This document shows positions 37,911 through 48,648 of a stretch of 64,000 nucleotides of DNA, in pieces. The translations under genes and the position numbers were made by a program. Each line of letters begins with the position of its first letter. Within the stretch, counting starts at the first letter, position 1. The DNA comes from Sphagnum compactum (Eukaryota > Bryophyta > Sphagnopsida > Sphagnales), in the NCBI GenBank assembly GCA_965153455.1, contig OZ234493.1, positions 22,124,213-22,188,212 on the forward strand, given 5' to 3'. The notes beneath the pieces were generated by a model. That model was not told the DNA's origin. It saw only the letters and a list, made by a program, of their open reading frames with translations, and searched no databases.

Positions 37911-38333
37911 ACTAGCAAGCATATTACAAGCATAATATGCTCTGTATCCTGACAACGTGAAAAAACTCTTTGTGTGGGTGCAATGCTCTAAATTCTCCAT
38001 ATCCCAGAATGATTGGCTGGTAAGTCACAAGGTTGACCCAAAGAGCAGTGTACTAGCAAGCATATTACAAGCATAATATGCTTCATATCCTGACAATGTG
38101 AAAAAACTCTTTGTGTGGGTGCAATGCTCTAAATTCTCCATATCCCAGAATGATTGGCTGGTAAGTCACAAGGTTGACCCAAAGAGCAGTGTACTAGCAA
38201 GCATATTACAAGCATAATATGCTCCATATCCTGACAATGTGAAAAAACTTTTCTTGTGGGTGCAATGCTCTAAATTCTCCATATCCCAGAATGATTTGCA
38301 GGTAAATCAAGATTGACCCAAAGAGACTATTCG
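37911..38333. repeat. 141 bp tandem repeat, three copies
   Basis: ACTAGCAAGCATATTACAAG begins at 37911, 38052 and 38193, so the period is 141. The first two copies are nearly identical and the third is slightly diverged and truncated. The array abuts the stop codon side of the bL25 gene and may lie in its 3' UTR. Confidence 0.9.
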
Positions 38334-38356
38334 TTTGGTGATAGTAGCACAGTCTC

Positions 38357-39636
38357 TCAAGAAGCAGCTGCAGCTGCAGCTGCGGCTGCAGCTCCACGAG
38401 ATCCCATGATTTTGCAGACAGGAAAGGACCCATCATTTTGAAGGAGTTGAAGATTAGACCCTACTTTGAGGTCCTTGAGGAGAATCTTCTGCCCAATATC
38501 AAGCATGCTGAGGTCCACTTCTATGAATGGAGGGATGGCATCTGCTGGGCACAGATACTTCACCGTCCTCTCCATTGTATATACATATCCACCTGCATGG
38601 AGACAGAAAAATCAAAGATGACCAGAGTCTCAAAGTTCTAGGATTCAGATTTTGCTGGAGCTCCCTCTATGAGAGAAGCAAGAGTTATGCATGTACCAAA
38701 ACATAATGGTTCCATAAAGTGTGAAGATGGGGCCAACCTTTGCGAATTCCTGGGCAGGCATCTTCACCAAGAAATACCAGAGGGACATCTACTTTGAGGC
38801 AAGCAGTTGGGGGTGCCCTGATGAATGTCACATTCATGATTTTGTCGGTTCCAGCATGCAAATGTATCTGAAGCATCCCCAACAAGAGTGAGGCTTGTCA
38901 GGTGTTCAGGGCAATATCCCAATAGCTCTGCAAGTGGAAGGCATTGCAATCATGCTCAAAATTGTGCACAAAACCTGCTGATGCTTCAACTAGGGTTCAC
39001 ACTGAGAGCTGGCAACAGAAAGAAAGAAAGTGATGAACTTACAGAGCGGGGCAGGACACGCTCCCTGGACTCCAATTCACCTTCATCAGAATAAATCTCC
39101 AAATCAAACGTGCGTGACAGGAAAAAACTTTTGCCCAATTTCTTGAGCAGGCGCTCGATCTGCTTGGTTTCCACAGAGATGAGAACCTTATTACCACCCA
39201 AATGTCCATTCTCTTGCTCAAAAACAATACTTGGAACTCGACCCGCCCGCCGCTCCTTCTTACTGACAATCTTTCCAGAGCCCAACCTTGGGAAAGCCTT
39301 GATCACATCCTCTACTTTCTTCTCTGGCGCTTGAGGAAAGTCTTCTGCATCGAATTCAGATTCCTCCTCTTCAGCTTGGGAGTAAAATCTCCAACCTCTA
39401 ACAAAAGTAGGGTTTGGCGAATAAAAGCTTGGGCTTGTAGTGCAGGAGTTGCTTAGGGTTCTAATCTGCTGCAATGTGAATATCTGAGGCTTTGAGGCAG
39501 CAGTAGCGTAGTGGGAAGCTTGATAGGATGCTCCGTATCGGGATGGAGTGGTGAGTCCTCTTGTGGAGTTGTGAAAAGAGCTTGATCTAAGCTTGCAACA
39601 AAGGCGCCGAAGGCCGATACTAAGAGAAGACCTCAT
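38357..39636 (-). CDS. Mitochondrial-type large-subunit ribosomal protein bL25
   Basis: Three exons on the minus strand: 39636-39043, 38867-38738, 38592-38357, giving 319 aa with consistent phases. The N-terminus is Arg/Ser-rich and almost free of acids (MRSSLSIGLRRLCCKLRSSS), like a mitochondrial presequence. The conserved bL25 parts are RRAGRVPSIVFEQENGHLGG, then IHLHAGTDKIMNVTFIRAPP, KVDVPLVFLGEDACPGIRKG, and RTVKYLCPADAIPPFIEVDL with DIGQKILLKDLKV. bL25 binds 5S rRNA in bacteria and has organellar relatives in plants. The protein ends in an unusual run of about ten alanines after KIMGSRG, coded by GCA/GCT repeats. Telo-box motifs lie upstream. Confidence 0.88.
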
Positions 39637-39918
39637 GGTGCGAGAAGATCAAGGAGGAATCGTCTGTCACTCTCAAAACCCAATTCCGAAGCCCTCACTG
39701 TCTTTGCTGCTTCTACCTAAGCCGGGCCTTTTCTATGGCCACCAAACTCCAGCGAGAAAAAGCTCTAGGAGAAATACATTCTGCCTGACACCCCACACAC
39801 ACACATTGCAATAAAAACTCCAAAATGACAACCTTCTCTCAAACGAGCATGGAATCTGTAGACACTTGCAAGCAAAATCTCTGGATCTTAGTCGCACACT
39901 CAATGACTTCTGAACTTC

Positions 39919-39945
39919 AAACCCTAAACACCGAACCCTAAATTC
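39919..39945. promoter_or_regulatory. Telo-box motifs upstream of the bL25 gene
   Basis: AAACCCTAA at 39919-39927 and GAACCCTAAA shortly after lie about 280 bases upstream of the bL25 start. In plants such motifs are common in promoters of ribosomal-protein and translation genes. Motif presence is seen; function is inferred. Confidence 0.55.
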
Positions 39946-40844
39946 GCTCGTCGCTCAGAAAATACCTTTGTTGTTCATTCTAGGAAACTAGAGGACAAAC
40001 CCTTGACGCCGAACGTAGCGGCGATGGGTTGCGAAATGCGGACTGGTGCACTTTTCATGGCAGAAATACATCACCGGTTTGCAAGTTGCAAAATTCTTTG
40101 TATTGCGACTACTGTTGCTAGGAGGGAAGATTCTTGCAACCCCGGCATAGACTGCGTCGTATATCGATGCCATTTTAGAACCACAAACCCGATTGGAAAT
40201 TGTACAAGAAAATTGGGGTTTGTGTTTGTTGATGATATGCAAGATATTGGGGAGTACTTCTTGCTTCTTCGGAGTTTCTCGTCTTGCTGCGTGGGTTTCA
40301 ATAGAACTGCACTCTGCCAATGCCTGGCGCTAAATCAGATCCAAAATTACACACTGTCATTTCCTTTTTGTTTTCCAGGAGATGGGATGTAATTTCTTGC
40401 AAACAGGGATCAAAAAATGCTTCTCAGATACCTTCCCTTCGAACCTATTGATTGTGGACTTCTTGCCAGGTTCACACAAGTGCTACAAGGCTGCAATGAG
40501 GACATGATCAATCATCAATCAGCCTCTTCAAGTTCAGGAAATGAGAATATGTCAATGAAATACCACAGATCATTTGGTTGATGGAAAAAAGAAGTCTTTT
40601 GGTTGTAAGTAGGTGGAGATCCAATCATGAACTCCACTCTACTGCGCTGAAAAAAAGAAGATGACAACTTCACATGCAACTAGTACTCAGAAATTTTGCT
40701 TGAAGCAACACCTTGATATGGCGTTTCTAAAATTATGAGTAACATGCTTAATGTTTTTTTCAAATTTGAAGAAAAGAAGCACAGCATACATACATACATA
40801 CATATACGTATCAAAAGTTTCTTAGCCATTCTGCCTCTGCATCA
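39946..40844. other. Intergenic region between bL25 and GST gene B
   Basis: An open stretch on both strands at 39988-40392 has no match I recognise. It could hold 5' exons of an unknown transcript, but I do not call it. From about 40600 the sequence is probably the 3' flank of GST B, with an ATAC microsatellite at 40786-40805. Confidence 0.4.
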
Positions 40845-41393
40845 TTACTCACTGTCCCACTTTGACTCTAGGACTTTCTTGAAAGCCGTCCGTGATGCAA
40901 GGTCATCACACCAGGCAGCAACATGTTGGCGAGATGTTATAAGCTCCCCTGTAAGGTTCTTGAATAGGACGAGAAACGGAGTGTGTAAAAGGTCTGCAAG
41001 ACTGTAATAATCACCTGCAAGATATCTGTTTTGGGACAAGTGTGAATCATAGATATCCAACACCTTCCCAAGTTTCTCAAGCTGGGTGGCAATCAACTCT
41101 TCCTTGAGTGGTCTTTTGAAAGTGGAAGAAATAAGATACTCTCGTGCAAGTGCTGTAGCTGGAGGTGCAAAATTCTGACCCTCCACTTCCACCCACTGAT
41201 TAATTATAGCTTTCTCTGTCAGTGTATTGCCCAGCAATGGTGTCCCTTGACCATCATATTTCTCAGCTATATACCTTCCGATAGCTTGAGACCCTGGACC
41301 CAAACCCACACAGATGCAATCCTCTGTGAAGAATCAAGTCACAGCAAATAATAGCACCCACATGATCCAAATGCTCATAAACTTACAACTACA

Positions 41394-41424
<31 letters not shown>

Positions 41425-42257
41425 GTAGGACACTCTTATACAAGACATTGCAATCATGATGGTGACTTCCTGGGCTTACCAAAAAGAAAGAAGCCATCGT
41501 CATCAAGACTTGGAACCTGTCCAAATGGCTGCATTTGCATCCAATTTCAGGGTCAAAGTTATTATGCCCACAACACTGTAACATGGGGTTTTTTCTCATT
41601 CATGGAATTCTCTTGCTATTGTAGACTAGTGTGCATCCAGGCTGAGAAAGAAAGTGGACAATCCTTTGTGATTATCATTCTGGAGATTCTCATCAACAAG
41701 GAAGAATCATTCATTGCTTCTTCTCTTGTTTGTTAGAAATAAACCACTATGTCAGAAATTTTGACAGCTTTCAAGAATGGGTGGAGAATAGTCTTACCGC
41801 CTTAGCTAAATAATCAGGAGACCTATTCTCCCGAGACATCAAATCAATTTTCACCAGCTTGAATTCCAACTACACAAAACCATTATCAAACAGCAACATC
41901 AGGAGCAATTGATGTGGAGAAGCATCGAACATCTACAGCCCAAAAGTAAGAATTCACCTTGATGAAATCCAAACAATTCAAATCGACAGAGTTTAGAGTC
42001 TAGGGATTGAGTCACGCGGGACAGGAATTGATTATTTCCATATTCAGATTGACAGTCAAGAAATCACTAACCCTTCTGCTCAGGATCATCCATAGCAAAG
42101 TTTGATTCGTTCAAGACACTTTTAAATGGCCAAAAATTCGGATTCTTTTCTTACAGGAGGTTTTCAGATGGTGTGAAATGATTACCTCCTTTTCATAGAG
42201 GGCAAGCGCAGCCCGCTCGCAGTTGGCAGTCACTGTACCATAAACCTTGAGCACCAT
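40845..42257 (-). CDS. Phi-class glutathione S-transferase, gene B
   Basis: Four exons on the minus strand: 42257-42186, 41869-41798, 41528-41480, 41293-40845, giving 213 aa. The intron pattern and the 49-base third exon (PFGQVPSLDDDGFFLF) match gene A. The N-domain reads VLKVYGTVTANCERAALALY. The fourth exon begins SQAIGRYIAEKYDGQGTP and continues INQWVEVEGQNFAPP, RYLAGDYYSLADLLH and FKKVLESKWDSE. The Glu of the glutathione-contacting Glu-Ser pair is replaced by Gly through a codon split over the last intron (G+GG). The catalytic Ser position aligns with Ala. The reading frame is intact throughout, so it is probably expressed. It is one arm of an inverted duplication. Confidence 0.88.
41393..41424. 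repeat. (GACA)n microsatellite in GST B intron
   Basis: About eight GACA units lie in the last intron of GST B, at the position where the opposite duplication arm carries a CT run. Confidence 0.9.
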
Positions 42258-42735
42258 CGCTGCTTGCTTCTGGTTGTAGGCTGTGAGCACACAAATCTCC
42301 AGATTTTAGTGCAATGATGATCACTGTTTGGTTAATGCATCGCATCTGTAGACAATTTCATGTGCTTAAAAGCTGACATAGGGTCCAAAAAGCTCTGAAG
42401 GATTCTGCCGATTCTGAAGGATCCTCTACAATGTCAAGTGGACATGGCCATATAACCATTTGCCAAAGTGCTGATCGCTTGTGCAGATGACTACTCACTA
42501 TCTAAGACACTTCAATTGAATGACATATCGTTTTTATTGAGATGGGTTTAGACTCTGAATGGACCATGTGCCTTGCAATTCATCGTTATAAATGCGAGCT
42601 CGCTCAAACAACAATTCAATAACAAACCTCTGCTCTTTTGCACGAGACTAATACACACCTGTGCTTCCTTTGTGGCGGAGCTGCATTCTATACGTCGATC
42701 ACACACTCAAGAGGAACCAAACAAATGCAGATGTC

Positions 42736-43930
42736 GAATTTTGCAAACAAAAAATTGTACCTTCAGGGGGGAGGGATGTCAAAACCGGCGAGCTAACCCA
42801 ATAGAACCGGATCTCCACCACCAACGTCGACCTTAATACGCAAACCGAGATCAATCAATCAATCAATCAATTAATCAGTGAACGAGAAAATTACATACAT
42901 TGTAATGAAAATTAGGTGATCAAGTTCAATAAAAAAAGAAGGACTAGGGTTCAGAATCGTCAAAAAACCGACCTTACAAAATCGATCTTTGCAATGCTCT
43001 CCAGAAAAACAAAGAAACGAAGGGCGACGAAAGTCTCAGATTCGGAAATTGGAAGCTGGAAAACAACAGATCATTGAGAGTTCACGGCTGCAGTGATGGC
43101 TGAAGACTCGAAAGACAAATCCCACATTATATAGTGTGTGGGCTGACTGACTGACTGACTGCTATTGCTTGTTAGAGAAGTTGCAAGCGAAGCTTCGGAA
43201 AGATGGCAGTAACTTGTCTGCCGTGAACCACGTGAACGCTAAGGTCGCGTGGATTTTGTTGTAACTGCTGGTCAAATGTTCTGGTGCACTATCCACCGGA
43301 TGTCCGTTACGACTGAGTCTTCTGTAAGGACTAATTTTTGGTAGTTCCAAATTCCAGTAATTGGAACTGGTATAGGAGGGATTTTGGGGGAATCCTTCGT
43401 ATGGTTTGTCCATGGACCATTCCAAAGACAATTTCAGAAATAATTATCGCATTTTCAAGCCTAACTGTTTCATTTCGTTTTTAATAACTACTTTCTTTTC
43501 CTTATGAACTTTCTTAATAATTATCTCTCACCTTTCTTAATAAATATCTCCATTTTATATAATTATCTCACTCTTTTCTCTTATCCATCAACATGGATTT
43601 GAAAAAAAAAATTAACATGTGTCTTTTCACGTTCATGAAATGTATATTAATTTAAATTAAATTTGACATTGACATAAATATTGATGATTTATTGAAAATA
43701 TATGAAAATGTAAGAAAAAAAAAGAAAGTTGATTGTCGCTAGTAGTGCGTAGCAAATCAAAGCTCTAATTATACCTAACTAGGTAGGAAAAGAACGGCTA
43801 CTTACCAACATTTTTAAGGTTATATCTTTGAAAGTTGCTTGACAATTGGATGGGTAGAATGTGTAATATGGTTATTTGTCAAATTTTGGAGTTGAGCAAA
43901 TTGGCTAATTAAATTTTTTTTTTGTGATCA
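42736..43930. other. Upstream flank of GST B and AT-rich intergenic DNA
   Basis: No gene supported. A short ATCA microsatellite is at 42854-42878 and a GACT run at 43143-43162. Confidence 0.45.
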
Positions 43931-44044
43931 TGTGATTCATTACCATGGTCGATCAAGAACAAACTTTTGATGACTGAAACAAAATGCAAGTTATGTAATT
44001 TGGCTATTGTGATTATTCTTAGAACAAGCATTCGACGATTCAAA

Positions 44045-44195
44045 CACATTCAAAATGCTTAGAGGTTCATGGTCAATGTATTATAAAACTTGGAAAAATG
44101 AGCTGTATGCACAGCCGCTCATTTTTCCAACTTCTACGGTATATTGATCACCAAGTCTTGATTCTTTAAGCATTACAATGAGCAAAACAAAAAGA
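44045..44195. repeat. Foldback sequence with perfect 14 bp core stem
   Basis: TTGGAAAAATGAGC (44090-44103) is perfectly complemented by GCTCATTTTTCCAA (44117-44130) across a 13-base loop. Imperfect pairing continues outwards (AATGCTTAGAG against the complement of CTTTAAGCATT), for a hairpin of about 150 bases. It could be a small MITE or a hairpin RNA gene. Confidence 0.65.
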
Positions 44196-44756
44196 AAAAG
44201 TAACCAAATTGCAAAAGCATTGTCAAGGGAGGTGAAACCAAGTCTGAAAAGAGATTTCGCTCATTGGCAATAGTAGTGGGCTTGCACTCGTTTAAAAACA
44301 AGTTTAGAATGTCATGAGAAGAAATTGAACCCTCATCTCCATCTATGAGTTAGTATAAACAATATTTATCTTTTTTATTAGGCCAATTGTCATTTTGACC
44401 AACAAGACCCTTAGGGCACTTACATAATATAGGTATCCCTTGTCACTTTTGACTAGGTCAAATGTCATTTTGACCAACAAAATTCATAAGGTACCTAAAT
44501 AACATAAGTATCTCTTGTCGCTTTTGATTAAATCAAATGTCATTTTGATTAGAATATTCATTTCTAGATACATTTTGACTAAATGTTCAATTTAACACTT
44601 GGTCAAATGAATCATTTTGGTCAAATTGCTTAGTAAAAAACTACACATGTCATTTAACACTGGAGTTTCTAATCAAAATGAATATGTTTAGAGATCAAAA
44701 AGATAATGTAATCAAATTAAATCATGAATTGTAGTGGTGTTTCCATTTATTTTTAT

Positions 44757-45515
44757 TGCTCTGACTTGTACAACTATTATAATTACTTTTGAGCCTTGCA
44801 CATATATGCTGAGTTTCACCATTTCATACCCATATTTAATCAAATTTCCTTATTTTATAAATACCATTGAAACAAGGGTTTGGAGGTGAAAGGAGGACCA
44901 AAGACAATGTGACTTTACGGATAACTTTAATATATATAGTTACACTCCAAAACATTTACATAGGGCCATGTAAATGTATTTAACAAATATTTACATTGGC
45001 TTTGTGTAAGTGTAAAACTATATATGTACACAACAATTGCGTAAATGTAACTATAAAAAGTTCAAACATGTAAATGTAAATGATTTACATTTACAAAGGA
45101 TTTACACATCGTATATAAAACCATTGACACTTACATGGACAACACTCGTTTGGACAATTCTACATCTCCTAATTCATAAATGGATTCTATTTACATGTCA
45201 ATTGGATCCATTTAGTGGGATTTGGAATTAGTGGTGATTTGGAGTTCAATATAGGATTTACACTTACACTGTTGCCATGTATATATACATATTTACATTT
45301 ACACAGCCCATGTAAGTGTTTTGGGGTGTGTAAGCGTATATATTTTAGAGTTATCCATAAAGTCATCTTGTCTTTGGGCCTCCTTTCCCCTCAAAACCCA
45401 TGTTTCAATAACATCTGTAAATTAAGAAAATTTATTAAATCTAGGTATGAAATGTTGAAATTCAACATTACATGGACAAGGTTTGAGAATAATTAAAATA
45501 GTTGTACATGTAAAA
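44757..45515. mobile_element. Long foldback element with ~190-280 bp inverted arms
   Basis: The segment 44757-44950 (landmarks ATTATAATTACTTTTGAGCC, CATTTCATACCCATATTTAA, GACTTTACGGATAACT) recurs inverted at 45340-45515 (AGTTATCCATAAAGTC, TAGGTATGAAATG). Pairing continues inward through TTTACA-rich sequence, so nearly the whole 760 bases is one imperfect palindrome. No coding potential is seen. Confidence 0.75.
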
Positions 45516-46224
45516 ATAATGAAAATATATGTAGCAACAGTGTAGGCGCTAAGGAAAAAGGAAAGACAAGGTGAAATTCAATTTACCACAAAAATTGATG
45601 GTTTTGTGATTTTCACAACCCCTTGAACGTTAATGTATTTATTTTAAGTTTTTTTTTTGGTAATCTCATATTGTTTATGACCAAACTTAGGGTTTTAGTG
45701 TTGTGTTTTCCTTACTTCACATATAATTCTGTTACATACCCTTAATGACCATGCCTTCTTGCAAATCCATATTTATCAATTGTTGGTGCATGTTTTGACG
45801 ATTTTTCTTTTGCAATGGACCATTTGCACCTATCACAAATATGTTATGAAATCCCCCCTCCCCAAATAAAAATCACTGTTTTTACAATTTTTTTACACTT
45901 ACACTCTTTCACAAGAACATATAAAATCATGTGAGTGTATTTGTTTGACACACACTATTTTACACAATCGCATAAAATCATATAAATATGTTTATTTTTA
46001 CATTTACACTGTTTTATTTATGTTACACAAAATAAAATAGATTTACACAATTCTACACTTACACCCTAAACATTTTGTGTTTTATATTTATATTTATACA
46101 AACATAGATGGATATTAGACATTTACACTTACATAAAGTGTAAATAAGTTTCATTATGGGATTTACACTTACGTGGAGTGTAAATCCCAACCCATTTACA
46201 CACACAACACTGGTCCCTACTCCT
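45516..46224. repeat. TTTACAC/TTTACAT-rich low-complexity tract
   Basis: The motif TTTACACTTACA and close variants recur many times between about 45890 and 46205, continuing the composition of the foldback element. No gene is supported. Confidence 0.55.
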
Positions 46225-46735
46225 GTGACATTGCAAGGTCTATAGCTGACAAGTTTGAGAAACAAGGCACAACATTGCAAGGCATATAGCTGACAAGTTT
46301 GAGAAACAAGGCACACCATTGCTAGGCACAACACTGAAGGAAACACATGTTGTATCCTTTAATGGGAAATCAAGAAGGCAACTACATTCAGCCATGTAAC
46401 CATGTTGCATGACTGGGAGCTTCACCATAGTATTTTTCACAATCTGGATCGTGGAGGAAGGGCTGACTCCATCAGTCTTTTTAAGGTTGTCTTGGATATG
46501 TATGATCAGCCCTTGTCAAGGACAAAGTATTTTGCAGATGACCATTACAGCCTTGCAGACCTTGTGCACATTCCAAAACTAATGAATTGACAGGATTCAC
46601 AAGGAGATCATCACATCCCGAAAGCATATTGATGCCTGGTATCAACACATCACATCTTGTTAATCTTTTGAGAAACTCACAGACATTAAAGTTGATGCTG
46701 ATGCACAATATGTGGAGATTCAACTAGCTTGCTGA
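46225..46735 (+). pseudogene. Truncated phi-class GST relic (copy D)
   Basis: Pieces of a GST fourth exon remain: IADKFEKQGTPLLGTTLKE-like sequence near 46240-46340, then DMYDQPLSRTKYFADDHYSL and ADLVHIPKL near 46495-46585, then the decayed KHIDAWYQHI end. A 44-base unit (CATTGCAAGG..., starts 46229, 46273, partial 46317) is duplicated within it. The N-terminal exons are missing and the frame breaks several times, so it cannot encode an enzyme. It lies between the arms of the inverted GST duplication. Confidence 0.8.
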
Positions 46736-48648
46736 TTGTTGAAGTTTCTGGAACTGCTTGATGCTGTCCCCATTGAGGTTAGAGTGCTGTTCTTTTCAAT
46801 CCTATTCTTCCCGATCAAATATTACTGACCTACGTAATTAGTACCCAAGACATTGAAAATCTCTGTATTTTGGAAAATTTTCATGTGCATCACAATGTCA
46901 CAGCAACAGTTTGCACAAAACTATTATGTGAAAGGCATTGATGCTCTAGCAACACCTTATGACTCATCACAGATCACACTTATGTGTGCTATTGACCAAT
47001 CCAGTGGTAGAACAGGAGCTGTTTGATTTTTTGTTTGCAATGTTGAATGTCCATGCGTAAGCTTCTGCCAGACCACTGGCCTTACATGTCAATGTCCAAT
47101 TGTAGAACACCTCCATTTTCTTCTGCAGCAAGAGGAAGCTGCCAAAAAAAAGCTTGTGCACACCATTATCTTACACATTATGAAACCTAAAACATCCCAT
47201 TCGCAGATTCCATAATCAATGGCCAATAGAAATGGTCTTTGCTGGTGACAATTTTGCACTCATCAACAAACATCTGGGTTGCTCGGTCTGTGAACAATAA
47301 TGTTACCTGAGTGGTTGTGGTGGTACTATGGTAGGTATGCAAAGTGCAATGTGAAGAAGAATGTGTTGACCAGATGTGGGGTGTGGCAGTTTAGGGAAGA
47401 TGTAGTTGACACAGCACTGTGACTCAGTGGTAGAAACTTTGAGGGTGGACAATGAACATGCATCCTGCAGTTTCAGTTACTGATGAAGGACCATTTGAAA
47501 ATTGACGATCAAGGTCCCTCTGAATATAATGTAATGCAAAGCCTTCCCAACAATATCTCTGACAAAGGCTGTCCTCTCCAGGAATTTGATCTGCAAAAGA
47601 GGGTCTACAGCGTTTTCTAGGACAGCTTCATCTAGCCTGGAAAAACTCAGCCTTGTAAGCGTGTTCCCTTGTACAGCAAGTGCAGGACTTGCCAGACTAA
47701 TGCCTTCCTCCAGAAATACACAGCAGTAAGTTTTTCACTTCATCTGCCAAGTATACTCCTTTCAAATGGCATCTGATCTTAAATGCATTAGTGAAATCCC
47801 TTGGTATTGAATCCCAACAAAGGTACTGGTATGAGGTGTCCTTCAAAGCAAGAGGCATGAAAACCAAGAGGGCAGGCAACATCAAACACCAAGCATATGG
47901 GGAAAGAAGAAGAGTTAGCCAAAGGTTACACCAGCATGCTGGAAGCTGTGGAAGATTACAATCTTATAGGTTGTCATGAATAATTTATAGGTTGTGCCAA
48001 TTTTTCAACACCCCATAATTTCATTCACAGAGATCAGAAAGTAAGTGTGAATGGATGGAAGTCAACCAATATGTAGAATTCTGAGGAGAACATACACTGG
48101 CAGGAAATTGCTATGGTCAATTTGCACAGTGTTATGAGAGAATGTGATGATGAACCTGATTACATGGAGCTTGAGATTCCATGGCAATAGCTCCTCATTC
48201 ACTTTGGGCAGAGGAAGACATTGAAGAAGAGCTGTGGGAGCTACAGAAGGCAATGAAATTATGATCCCTAGCCAGAGCCTGCTGCAGAAATCAGGCTTTA
48301 ACTTCATACAAATGGTTTAGACAATGCTTGTGAGAGATCCTCTCTAGAAGGCTCTTCAGGCAAGCATCAAGTTGTCAGTGCATAATGTAGCCAGAAAAAA
48401 CCGCCCTGTGCAGCTATTGTCCCGGAATGCAACACATACAACTAATTCACCAAACTTGAAGAATAGAGCAGCATATGAAATGACAATTGCAACAGACAAG
48501 CCTAAAGGAACAACACCTTGGAATGTAAAAGAGGATGATCTAATCTTGGATTGTCATACTTCTCCTCTGGAAGGTTTGGACATGGAACTGGACGACATAG
48601 GATTTTGTTGCCATAACTTTAGTGAGGAAGAATGAAGATAAAAGAAAC
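46736..48648. other. Gene-free region before the lysine-rich protein gene
   Basis: Frames at 47697-48635 are short and lie on alternating strands. I recognise no family. The last part probably overlaps the 3' UTR of the lysine-rich protein gene. Confidence 0.4.

Larger units (their letters stand above)
40815..42735 (-). repeat. Inverted segmental duplication, left arm (contains GST gene B)
   Basis: This segment matches 50430-52775 in the opposite orientation, across exons, introns and upstream DNA. Landmarks outside the exons include the complement of GGTTCCTCTTTGAGTGTGTG upstream and the CATCATGATTGCAATGTCTTG-type intron sequence. Both arms extend past the coding ends. Confidence 0.8.

Noticed and set aside
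39988-40392. Protein gene between bL25 and GST B
   Set aside because: Long frames exist on both strands, but neither shows a domain, splice context or composition that favours coding.
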